A DNA stretch of 64,000 nucleotides from Batkoa obscura (Eukaryota > Entomophthoromycota > Entomophthoromycetes > Entomophthorales > Batkoaceae). Shown here piece after piece: positions 44,840 through 54,832 of the stretch (within the stretch, counting starts at the first letter, position 1; each line of letters opens with the position of its first letter). The notes below the pieces were generated by a model. That model did not search any database, was not told the DNA's origin, and saw only the letters and a program-made list of their open reading frames with translations. The position numbers were made by a program, and so were the translations under genes. Where the stretch lies: positions 1,364,001 through 1,428,000 of the forward strand of contig JASVEC010000007.1 of NCBI GenBank assembly GCA_030770535.1, read 5' to 3'.

Positions 44840-45734
44840 AATAGTATTTAATTTTAATAACCATTTGTTTCTTAGTAAAATCCGAACCTGACACCTATGC
44901 TTATATTAACTTGAAGTATTTTTTTATAACAGCATTAGTTTAATTAGATGATTTAAAATCGGAGTTTTAGTATATGGCAGTTGTTTTTCTCCAGAATACT
45001 CATTGACCGAAAATATCAGTAATACGCTTATTTATGTAGGGACAAAAAAACTCCTTACAAAGAAATCATTATAGAATCTATAGAGTTATCGGAAATATAA
45101 ACTCAAGACCCAGAAAAAATATTTGAGATTACTTTTCCGAGTACTGAAGGGTTAGCTGCTATTTGGAGATATCTTAAATAAATTCATCTGTTTTGCGATA
45201 TTTTGACTTTTATGTCATATTTAATATTTTTTTTAAAATATTGATTTTATTATAGCCACTAACATTTATACACAGACACATAACTTCATACTATAAAAAA
45301 TTAAATGACGTTACAAAAAACCATTGACGATGTATTACATTGTTCAGTTCTAGCTCTATCAAACTATCATTCTTTTATATTTTATAGTGTCATTCAATTT
45401 ATTTCAAAAGACAAAACCTTATTTAGTATATTGATACGTTTTTAGATAAATAATCTGTTTTATAAAAAATAAACTTTGTTAGTTATATAGCGAAAAGTTA
45501 TTAATATAAATCAAGTCTATATTTTAAAAATATGAAAATATAAAAAACAACATTTTTATCATTTAACAAATAGTTGGAAGCCTTATATATAATTTAATGG
45601 TTTAACAATTAGCTATTGTAATAATAAAAATAACTTTTTTCAAATATTAGATAAACTGTAAAGTAGAATAAAAATTAACTAATTTGTTTTATTTTTTGGT
45701 AGGTTATAGAAAACAATAATAATAAAACTTAAAT
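44840..45734. other. Intergenic, with a possible EVH1-like gene fragment
   Basis: Mostly AT-rich. One short frame at about 45112-45180 on the plus strand reads DPEKIFEITFPSTEGLAAIW, then RYLK before a stop. This resembles the end of the EVH1-like domain of PP4R3/Psy2, and may be a broken gene piece. Nothing else is evident. Confidence 0.3.
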
Positions 45735-47200
45735 TCAAGGATTTTTAGGTTTTCTAGAACGTGGCCTTGGCCCAGTTCCACTTTTTGATTCTGGTTTTTG
45801 AATTTGAAACTTAGGCGTATCACTAATGAAATTAGTAGTGGCAGTAATATCTTCTTCCTTTTGTTTTGGGATACGCTCTTTAATTTCATTTTCGTCTAAT
45901 TCATAAGGGTCATCAATTTCAATCTATAAACAGAATATTAATTTAGGTTATTATTAGCTACGAGCTAGGTTACCTTAATATCTAACTTTATTCCATGTTG
46001 ATTTAATTTATTAACAATGGCATTACGTGTGGACGAATATAACATTTTATCCTTGAGTAAACTTTTACTTGGGCATGAGTAAATAAACACTTAAATTAAA
46101 AAATTAAGAAATAATTGGTATTTTATATTAAAATTACCATTATAAAAAGTTTCATTCAATTGATATTTATAAATGACATAACTTGGTGTGTCTGTTGGAA
46201 ATAAATAAATTAAATTGGTGACATCTAAAATGACACTGTCTTCTGGTATCGAGCAGTGAATGGCTTCATCATTAGGATTAATACTCTGTTAATTATTTGA
46301 TATGTTAGTAAGTATATAAATTAAATGTAATTTATATTCTTATAAAACAAAATAGTACCAAAAAAAACCAAAAAATAGATTTATCAATATAGCTTTGAAT
46401 CCCTTTTTCTACTTCTGTATCATATTTTACTTCAAACTTACTTAATACATTTTTAGTAGTAGTATCAACAAAGTTAGTAATTAGCTAACATAAATTTATA
46501 AATTATATCATATTTTAAATATAAGAATAAAATTACTTCTTTGGTAGTACTTTCATCACCATTTTCTTCCTCATTTTTAGTATAACTAATTAAACTGGAA
46601 TAGCTTAGCTCTTCCTTTTGTTATAATGATTAATAAAATATATCATATAAATTAAATAACTTACCTTTTCACTTAATCTCAATTTGATGTCGAATCTATT
46701 TTCGCCTATTTCTTTAAGTAAGTTACTTTGTGTTGAAGCATACAACATTTTCTCTCGAACCTAAATAAAATGTCAAAGTTAAAAAAGTGGCCTTGTTACT
46801 GATAAATTCAACTTACCATACACTCCTCATTAATAAAGTTAATAAAAAAAGAATGATTGGGTTGGTTTAGCTTAATAAATAAATAAAAACATTCTTTTCC
46901 TTTTAAATAACTAAACTCATCAAAATTAACTTTTTTAAACTTAATTGTTTTGATTTAATATATTTATTTAATATATTACTTTTTTTGTCCTCTTGTTCGT
47001 GTTTTACATATTCTAAAGCTACTTTTAACTCTTTATTACTTGTCTCTTCAGATTCCACCTCACTTATCTTTGCAACAATAACTTGATAAGGTTCGTTTAA
47101 GGCTTCAATTAATTTATCTGCAACTAATAAATATTAAATATTAAACATTTATTTATTGTTCCTACTCAATACTACCTTGAATCCCAGAATGAGTGACCAT
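45735..47200 (-). CDS. TWF1: Twinfilin (two ADF-H domains)
   Basis: A multi-exon gene. The start reads MVTHSGIQADKLIEAL, typical of the ADF domain start (human SHQTGIQA). ADF-1 contains FYLFIKLNQPNHSFFINFIN, then VREKMLYASTQSNLLKEIG. ADF-2 contains VTNLIYLFPTDTPSYVIYKY and then LKDKMLYSSTRNAIVN, with IKIEIDDPYELDENEIKERI after it. The basic tail GTGPRPRSRKPKNP corresponds to the twinfilin capping-protein-binding tail. MLYSS/MLYAS repeated twice is diagnostic. Twinfilin binds G-actin, caps and depolymerises barbed ends, and works with capping protein. Introns are 40-70 bases. Confidence 0.9.
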
Positions 47201-47310
47201 CTTTTATTATTCGTTTTACTCTTAATATTTTAAAATAAAGCAATTAAAATTGAATTTAAAACTAAAGATGAGTTGTTTTTCAAAATTTTATTTTTCAACC
47301 AATTAGAAAA

Positions 47311-48198
47311 ATGACCACATTAGTATCCAAAAGTTTACATCTATTGAATATTAGATCCCAAAGAAAGATGTAATTAACGTACACAAATAATAACGCAATT
47401 GTTAAAATAACAATTCTATTTAGTATCCTGGGCTCCAGTATCAATCTGGGTTTATTAACAAATAAAGTAAATGCAGCTACGCCAAATAACAATGCCAATA
47501 ACAATAAACAAAAAATAAACAATGCAATAACAAAGGGAATGAATCAAGGTAACAAGCTAGATGAATACTATTAAATAATATTGAATATCCTAGGTAAAAG
47601 GTTTATAACTTGGGGTGTAAGTTTGGGTTTAGTAACGCTTGGATCGTTACTTACCATTGTTGTTGGTATGGGCTTGTATAGCGAACTATTTAAGTCGTCA
47701 ATTTGGGAAGTATTTAATCAAAGTTTAGAGCTAATTCAAGAAAACAACAGAGTGAGGTTAATAAGGTAGATTAATTTCATTTTTAATTTACGTTGATTAG
47801 GTTCAAAAGATTTTCGGTAATGATATTACTGGTCATGCGGACCCGAGAAGTAGAAGAAGAAGAGATAGAAAACCAGAGTAAAGCTCATTATTAAAATAAG
47901 TAAACTCGTTTACAATAATGTTATTTAGCTATCAATTATTTACGGATAAGGAGCAAAAAAAGAACATGATAATGAAATATTATATTGAAGGTGAAAAGGA
48001 TAGTCATGGTGTCGTTTATGTACATTGTATCGAAAACAAAGCTAAAGATGGATGGGATTATAAGCTATTAACAGTGGAGGTTCCGGGTAATTATTAGTAA
48101 AAATATTTTTTAGCAGTTATTTATTGCTTTTAGGTCAATACTTTAGTTCCAAAATTACAATTAAAAATGATAGTAATAAATTAGGCGCTTCTTGGTAG
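47311..48198 (+). CDS. TIM21: Mitochondrial import inner membrane translocase subunit TIM21
   Basis: Exons: 47311-47369, 47424-47548, 47594-47751, 47801-47877, 47929-48086, 48134-48198, all in frame. The first exon reads MTTLVSKSLHLLNIRSQRK, an amphipathic basic mitochondrial presequence. A low-complexity Asn/Lys linker follows, then one membrane helix (WGVSLGLVTLGSLLTIVVGM). The intermembrane-space domain has VQKIFGNDITGHADPRSRRR and then DRKPDYQLFTDKEQKK, IMKYYIEGEKDSHGVVYVHC and YKLLTVEVPGQYF, matching TIM21 (…GYGE, RRRR, YIEG). TIM21 links the TIM23 complex to respiratory chain and TOM. The donor GTGAGG after AACAACAGA gives the correct VQKIFG; the longer open reading past it is retained intron. 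A minus-strand frame across exon 2 is a shadow. Confidence 0.9.
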
Positions 48199-48487
48199 CC
48201 TCATTGTAGTAATATTATAATAAATTTTAATTTTTTGAATTATTTATTATATTTTGTATTGCTATTACTATTACTATTCAATATAAAATTTATAGTTAAA
48301 TTTTAACTATAGAATTTGACAAATAAAAACTTATGGTATCATTAGCATACCAATAAAAATTACCATTTTAGTCAGATGACCCGAAATTAAATTAAATTAA
48401 AGTTCGAAGCAATATAAAATAGAATTCTCAACTTTACTTTACTTTTTTATAAGACAAAACAGACATTCCGAAAGTAAATAAATAAAA

Positions 48488-48913
48488 ATGATTGAACTTA
48501 ATACATTTACTGGCCGTGGACTTTGCGAATTACCATTAGGGATCATAGCCTATCTATTTCCATCTTATTTACCAATTAAAGGCTTAGATCTCGATAATGT
48601 AGCCACCTTATTTTTAGTTAGAAGTTTTGGAGTAGCAGTATGTGCTATTTCACTATTGAGTATCTATACAGGGCATATAGAAGAAAAGAGCACATTGCGT
48701 AAACAAGTGGCTTTGGTACTTATGGGTTATTCTTCTATGATGATCACTTTATTATTAAATAGTAAAGACTTGATCACTTTCAATTTAATCAAACATATAC
48801 CAGCTGAAGTAACGATGGTGCTTATCCATGGTATGTTTTGTTATGAGTTCTATCAGGTCATCAATTTGGGTAACTATGCTACTACAGGTACAGCTGGAGT
48901 CACGATCGATTAG
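48488..48913 (+). CDS. Unknown four-helix membrane protein
   Basis: Single exon, 141 residues. Hydrophobic segments lie at about 14-29, 40-62, 72-91 and 103-127. It starts MIELNTFTGRGLCELPLGII. The segments have Gly/Ala-rich packing and the loops carry few charges. The two orphan membrane proteins in this window (30564 and here) have similar size and topology but no shared sequence that I can see. I do not recognise a family. The start is the only ATG near the frame's left end. Confidence 0.6.
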   Translation: MIELNTFTGRGLCELPLGIIAYLFPSYLPIKGLDLDNVATLFLVRSFGVAVCAISLLSIYTGHIEEKSTLRKQVALVLMGYSSMMITLLLNSKDLITFNLIKHIPAEVTMVLIHGMFCYEFYQVINLGNYATTGTAGVTID

Positions 48914-49847
48914 GCTACTCATAAGGCGCGTTTATTAGTACTAATCTTTTATATTTTAAACTACTATTATATATGTTAAACAAATAGCGTCCTTTTACAA
49001 ATAAAATGGCTGCTTCTGATATGATTTTTACTATTTTTTATTCATTTCTTATTCATTTCCTATTTATTTCTTAAGAGCTATTAATAAGCTATACCATTGA
49101 AAATACTAATTTTTCAGCATGACTTTCATTTACATTTTCAAAAATTATCAGCCTATTTTGGCAATTTTTTAACTGAACTTTTAAGCAATTTTAATATATT
49201 CTGGTACATAATAAATGTAAAGAGTAGCCAATCAAACTTTGATAATTTTTTTGCAAACAAAAACTATAAACTGGTTATAAAATGATGTTTTAATTTATAA
49301 AAATAACATATAACAAACTATGGATTAGATAAAATGAATAAATAAATAAATAAAATAAAAAATATGGTTATAATTTATATGAAATATTAAATAATCTTAT
49401 TAAAAAAGATGAATATTAATAATTAATTTTAAAAAAAAATGCAATATAAATTAAAAAGTTTTATTAAAACTAAAATAAAAATTTATAGAATTTAATTTTT
49501 TATATTTATAATAAAGTTTTTAAATTTATTTTAATTTTAACATAAGAATTACAGTTATTTATAAATGCTTTTTTAAAAAAGTTTTAATTATTTTATAAAT
49601 TATTAGCATTAAAGTAAATTTTTAAAGCTTTGATGAAAATAATAACAGTAGTTTTATTTAGATTAAATAAAAAAACCAAAATTAAATTTAAAATTAATAA
49701 ATTAGAAGCTTTTTGAATAGTTATAAAAATATATTAAAAAGCAAAAGTATCTGATACAGTTTTAAATTATTTTATTATAATTTATATTATAAGTTAGCAG
49801 AATTTTTATTAAATTTAATAGAAATCCCTGGGTTAGCAAGGCTTTTA
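48914..49847. other. AT-rich spacer, about 0.9 kb
   Basis: Extremely AT-rich DNA after the 4-TM gene. No coding frame, RNA or repeat I can support, although the downstream end borders the transposase remnant. Confidence 0.4.
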
Positions 49848-50340
49848 TCAATATGACCTATATATTAATTTTGTAAACTTTTTAAATATTAAATCAATTA
49901 AACAATCTCCTGTACATGCTGAATCATAATTTAGTATTTCAGACAAATAATCAAAATAAACTTTGCCTATTGTTTTATCATTTTCTAAATATAAAACACC
50001 AAACCCTAATACTGATATAGCTTGTTTATTATAATATTCTAAATTTATTGAATCTGGCTTTATTTTTATTTTTATATTTTATTTAAAATCTAAAATTATT
50101 ATACAGCTTTTATTATTTAATTTTTCAATAGTTTCATTAATTTTTTTTGAGTATCAACACAAAATTCATGTAATTTATATAACCTTTTTTCTTTATTAAA
50201 AGATTCTTCTATCTCTGCTTTATTTTTTATCGCTGTATTTATTTTATCTTCAAATGACTTTTTTCTAACTGTTGTATACTGGGCACATATATTACATAAA
50301 TCTGTTTTTCTTGCTGCGTTTTTAAAATTATTTGGTATAT

Positions 50341-50434
50341 AGGGATGTTTTTTTGTTTAAGAATTTTACTACCAATTTTTCCACTTAAATAGCGCTCAAA
50401 AGATGGAAAAAGTGATGATGTCAAAAAACACCCT
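50341..50434 (+). mobile_element. Foldback MITE copy inserted in the transposase remnant
   Basis: About 94 bp, from GGGATGTTTTTTTGTTTAAG to TCAAAAAACACCCT, with TATA on both sides (50337-50340 and 50435-50438). Confidence 0.85.
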
Positions 50435-50500
50435 TATATAGTTAAAAAATGTTAACTTAGCTACTGCTTTATCTTTTAAATTATTAAAATATTTACTATA

Positions 50501-50599
50501 TGGGGATGTATTTTTTTGTTTAAGAATTTTACTACCAATTTTTCCGCTTAAATAGCACTTAAAAAATAGAAAATAATGAAACCAAAAAAAACACCCTCA
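50501..50599 (+). mobile_element. Foldback MITE copy inserted in the transposase remnant
   Basis: TGGGGATGTATTTTTTTG at the left end and AAAAACACCCTCA at the right, with TATA on both sides. The body has ACTACCAATTTTTCCGCTTA. Confidence 0.85.
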
Positions 50600-50629
50600 T
50601 ATATCGTTTTTCTACTTTTATTTGATATG

Positions 50630-50730
50630 TGAGGATGTTTTTTTTAGTTTCATCACTTTTTACATCTTTTGAGCGCTATTTAAGTGGAAAAATTGATAGT
50701 AAAATTCTTAAACATAAAAATACATCCCCA
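50630..50730 (-). mobile_element. Foldback MITE copy, inverted
   Basis: Opposite orientation to the two copies on its left. TGAGGATGTTTTTTTTAG at the left and AAAATACATCCCCA at the right; the solo LTR follows after one base. Confidence 0.85.
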
Positions 50731-50731
50731 T

Positions 50732-51193
50732 TGTGAAAGTTGGTACTCAGTGGTAGGAGTTAAAAACAGTTCTTGGTTGATTAACTTGCCTTGAGTCGAA
50801 CGGTCTTAGTTTATATAACTAAGATAGTCTTAAATGAATAGGAATAATACGTAATAAGTTACGAACTATGTAAAACAAATAGAATAGACAATACTACTGT
50901 AAGATCTACGTAAGAAGTTGTCAGAAAGACTTAGTGGCTTTATTAATAGTACGATATCAGGGAGTAATTCAGTCAAAAAGCCTCGAGTTATCATATTGAA
51001 TCTCTTTTATACTCCAATAAATATGGATATCAAAATGAGAGGATGTTATTCCTTGCAATATGAAGTTAGAAATTCTCGCAGTAAATCAAAATAAGGGACT
51101 CTGAATTGATTGTGTTTGAACTTGAGAACATAACAACTTAGGTGATTGTTGTGTTATAATCAATCTGAGAGCTAAATAAAGCAATATTTTACA
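50732..51193 (+). mobile_element. Solo LTR (retrotransposon fossil), copy 2
   Basis: About 462 bp starting TGTGAAAG and ending TTTTACA, close to copy 1 over most of its length. A CCAT target duplication seems present (50728-50731 and 51194-51197), overlapping the end of the MITE at 50630-50730, so this LTR inserted after that MITE. No internal region is attached. Its kept target duplication suggests that it is younger than copy 1. Confidence 0.8.
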
Positions 51194-51197
51194 CCAT

Positions 51198-52598
51198 ATA
51201 TATATCATCTGATAAATATGTATTATTATTATTTTTTTATTAAATCTTAATAAAATAATTGAGTTGAGTAAATATTATATAGTAATTTTGATTTGCTCAT
51301 TTTTGATTTTTTTGTATTTTTAATGATAAGTTATAATATTAGTATTTATTTATTGTTATTTTTAAATAATTATATTGATTTTTATTTATATTAAATCTAA
51401 AAATTTTACATTTATCAAAGAACATACTAAAGCTATAGTCAATAATAATGTTATTTATTGGTTTTTGTTTCCTGTTTCCTTTAAAGTATTAATTTTATAT
51501 ATTATTTAAGTTTATTATCATTATTATTAAACTTTGATATTTTATTTTTTGTTATTTTTTTAAATATTTTTAAACTTTTTTAATTTTAAACTTTTAATCA
51601 ACCTTATAACTGAACTTTTAACTATAGTTATAACATTTTTTATCAAGTTTATTTTAAAAAATTATAGTTAATATAACTTAGTTTATTATTTTTGTTTTCT
51701 TAGTGATATTATTAAGAATATAAAAATGCTATTTATTTTACTTTGATCACTTTTTAAGCAGTAGAAAATTAATAGATTACTGATTAAGTTATTGAGGAAA
51801 AAAACATGCTTGTAAATTATATTTTTAATATTTAAGTAGTAACTAAAAAATAAACTATAAAATCTTATCATAATTAGCAAATGGTGCTTTCACCACTTTT
51901 GTAAAATGGCTTTATATTTAAGCTATCTTAATACAAATAATACTTTATACTTTTAGGAACAGATTTATACAATATTTTATTCTATTGTAAATATTATGAA
52001 AAATAGCAAATGCTGATTTAAGATTATTATGTTTTGATTTTGGTTTTAATGGATAGCAGTCATAAAGGTAATTAAAATCAATAATTCAATATTAGTTATT
52101 ACACAAATGCCATAAAGAAAAATACAGCGGTGGATCATTAAAATAAAAGCGCAAAGTAATATGACAAATTCAATAATTGATTTAAATATTTATTAACTTT
52201 TTAGAAAAAATATAAGTATAAAAATTTACTTACCATTTAGTAAGATCTAAAAGTCTGATTTCGATGAAAATTTAATGTTATAAAAATAAACATGAAATCA
52301 AAATAGGCTAACTTAACTAACAAATAAATTCTATACTAAACTTTATAATATTGGGTTTTATCTTTCGAATTAATGTTTGTCATTAACTTTAAGCAACTCA
52401 AAATATTGTATATTCAGGAACTCTATATTGATCCATATATTATCCAAATCTTTTTATACTTCGCATATTAATTTCCTTCAAAAATTTATCTAAATATAAT
52501 TTTATTTACATTTATTTACCTAGATTATGCAACTATCCATTTATTTAATAAATCCTCAATTTTATTTTAAAAATTTATTAGGTCTTCACCTTATTAAA
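51198..52598. other. AT-rich spacer, about 1.4 kb
   Basis: Between the solo LTR and the eL34 stop. No coding frame with protein-like sequence and no repeat recognised. Confidence 0.4.
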
Positions 52599-52979
52599 TT
52601 AGTTTTTAGTTTGGGCTTTGATAACTTTCTTGACGATCTTTTGTTCTTCGATTAAGAAAGCACGAACGATTCTATAAAAATTAGCAAATAAACTTTAAAC
52701 AAAATCTAAAACGTACCTGTTACGGACACAGTTAGCGCAACGGGAACCACCATAAGCACGAGTAACGGTCTTATGACGTCTAGAAACTTGAGAAAGTTCT
52801 CTTGGGCGGAAAGCCTTGATACCTTGGAGTTGTTCTCCGCAGTCACCACAACTGGCGTTCTTTACTGGTTTCTTTACGTGATGGTAAACAAGTTTACCAC
52901 CTGGAGTCTTTACTACATTAACGCGGTTTGACTTGGTGTTGTATGAGAGACGACGACGGTAAGTAAGACGTTGAACCAT
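52599..52979 (-). CDS. RPL34: 60S ribosomal protein eL34
   Basis: Two exons, 52979-52717 and 52671-52599, joined AG|A in frame. The start MVQRLTYRRRLSYNTKSNRV is the universal eL34 N-terminus. Two CxxC pairs (ASCGDCGEQL and SRCANCVRNR) form the zinc site. RPRELSQVSRRHKTVTRAYG is conserved. The C-terminus is IVRAFLIEEQKIVKKVIKAQ and a short Thr-Lys-Asn tail. Codons here are richer in C/G than neighbours, as expected of a highly expressed gene. Length of about 111 residues is normal. Confidence 0.97.
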
Positions 52980-54090
52980 TCTTTAAATAAATTTTGTAAG
53001 CACATTTGAAATTCGAGTTTTATGTTTAATTTTCATCGTATAATCTAATTTGCTTGATATTTGATGGATGTATTTTTTGTTATTCTTTTTCTCAACTCAA
53101 GTTTCTTCGCTTTCGGGTGTAATTTTTTTTATCGATTCTGATACCATATATTATCAATCATAAAAACTTACTTTAATGACGTTTGTGAATTTTAAAACGA
53201 CCTGAAAGAAAGAAGGTCTAGCTAGACATTATTACTACTTTACAAAATGAATATAGAAATTTACTAGCTTCATCTCTACTTAAAATATTGAGCAAATCAA
53301 AATTTAAAATGCTTCATTTTAGTTCTTTCTATTTGTTAGCGTTAATCAATTTCAAAATCAAAAAGTTGCTAATAAAGGAAAAACTAATTTTATATAACTG
53401 AGCATGTTAGTAAATTAAAATACTATATAATCAAAATTGATAGATATAATATACAATATGCTAAAAGAAATTAAGAATTATATATTTCAAAAAGTTCTTT
53501 ATTATTAGTGTAGTCCCAACATAGTGGTAATAATTAAAAACCAAATGGCTATCTAATGCATTTTAAGAATATTCAACATGTAATTTTAAATAATAGATAA
53601 TTGTATTATCTCAATTTATTAAAACTATAATTACTTATAAGTATTCACTGATTATATAGGCGCTTAAACTTTGTTAACATCAAGATCGATTTATAACTTA
53701 GTATGTACTATACATATATGTAAGGAAATAAATTTAAATTTTAGCTCCCATGATTATTTTAAATAAAACTACAATGATATATTGACTACTTTAATTTATG
53801 ATAGAACATTTAAATAAAATTCAATCGAAAATATTTTAAAAAAAGAAAGTTTATAAATATATCTCAATGCATTTACTATATAAATACATAAACACATAAA
53901 CTTCTGCTTTAAGTATGTTTTTCCTTTTTAAAATGATAAAAAATTTATTATTTGCTTCCTATTTAAATTAGTTGAAAGTAAAAATCTATCAAACAAAACA
54001 ATAACTCAATGATCTCTCTTAATAAATGTACCTACGATTTATTATTTTAGCAAAATAGCCTTCTTTATGAAATTTAATTACTCTATTAAT
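52980..54090. other. eL34 upstream region, about 1.1 kb
   Basis: Both neighbours are on the minus strand, so this holds the eL34 promoter and the 3' side of the uS8 gene. A pyrimidine-rich stretch at about 53070-53140 lies near the eL34 start. No gene was found. Confidence 0.4.
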
Positions 54091-54612
54091 CTATTTAGCT
54101 CTACATAATACTTGTCCTTCAAGTTTTAACTCAACAGCATCATGGATTTCTAGAACTCCTCTTTCTGTATTTATAATGATAATCTCACCAGGTTGTAATG
54201 GGGAAAGAATTCCAACTCTTCTTCCTGAAATAACATATTCAAACTCTTGAGCAGTTGCGAAAACCTTTCTAGATGGTATAGAAACTGCACGCATTGAAGA
54301 TAATACGGGTGAGTTTTGATAATATTTTAATCCGAGCCAGTATCTTCTAGTAGCAACATTATCAGGGGTAGTTGGTGAATAATCAATACCAAGATGGTTC
54401 CCTCTTACAATTGAAGAAATAAAACCTTGTTGGTATAAAATTTGAGAAACGGCTAAGTTCATTTTAGTTTCTGGTATGCTGATATTTTTTAATTTGGCAG
54501 AGTATCCATTCTGTATACGCGCACATAAATCGTGGACACATGGTAATTTAGTTTTACGTGCTAATCCTTCTACAATTGGCATTGCCATACGTGTTGCGCC
54601 TAATATCCCCAT
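54091..54612 (-). CDS. MRPS8: Mitochondrial ribosomal protein uS8
   Basis: Single exon, 173 residues. After an N-terminal segment (MGILGATRMAMPIVEGLARK) the uS8 core starts LPCVHDLCARIQNGYSAKLK, then SQILYQQGFISSIVRGNHLG and a C-terminal half with GRRVGILSPLQPGEIIIINT and GVLEIHDAVELKLEGQVLC. The pattern HDLCARIQN...L...GFISS matches mitochondrial uS8, not cytosolic eukaryotic uS8. It binds the small-subunit rRNA central domain. The first residues are basic enough for mitochondrial import. The divergent clathrin gene begins 221 bases away. Confidence 0.9.
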   Translation of the reverse strand: MGILGATRMAMPIVEGLARKTKLPCVHDLCARIQNGYSAKLKNISIPETKMNLAVSQILYQQGFISSIVRGNHLGIDYSPTTPDNVATRRYWLGLKYYQNSPVLSSMRAVSIPSRKVFATAQEFEYVISGRRVGILSPLQPGEIIIINTERGVLEIHDAVELKLEGQVLCRAK

Positions 54613-54832
54613 CCTTAAATTTATAAATAAAATTGAACTCTAACTTAAAAAATAAAAAAAATAAAGTTGGAATTTTATGGGATTGTAAAAAAAATGATCC
54701 TTCCAATGATAATTGAATGCGTATTTATTTGGTGCCATGATTTGTTCCAATAAAGTGAATATTTATATATTGAATAAAAAAAGAGTTGACTATTTTTTAT
54801 TTCATTTATACTTTGAATATCATTTTTAAAAG

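Larger units (their letters stand above)
49848..50629 (-). pseudogene. Decayed DNA-transposon transposase, interrupted by two MITEs
   Basis: Read on the minus strand, pieces run QIKVEKRY (about 50606-50629), then, past a MITE, SKYFNNLKDKAVAKLTFFNY (50441-50500), then, past another MITE, IPNNFKNAARKTDLCNICAQ and onwards (from 50340 down), IIILDFK, and NKQAISVLGFGVLY with VYFDYLSEILNYDSACTGDC. The CxxC, the LDFK acidic block and the FDYLSEIL block suggest a DDE-type transposase with a zinc knuckle, but the superfamily is not clear to me. It has an in-frame TAA after LDFK, a frame change just before it, and a TGA at 49848-49850. It is dead. Confidence 0.6.

Noticed and set aside
47295-47522. Minus-strand frame that would encode a small two-helix membrane protein
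   Set aside because: It has no ATG start and lies across the first exons of TIM21, whose plus-strand frame, splice sites and presequence explain the region.
49097-49285. Short plus-strand frame in the AT-rich spacer
   Set aside because: Low-complexity Phe/Asn composition expected by chance in AT-rich DNA, with no splice partners.
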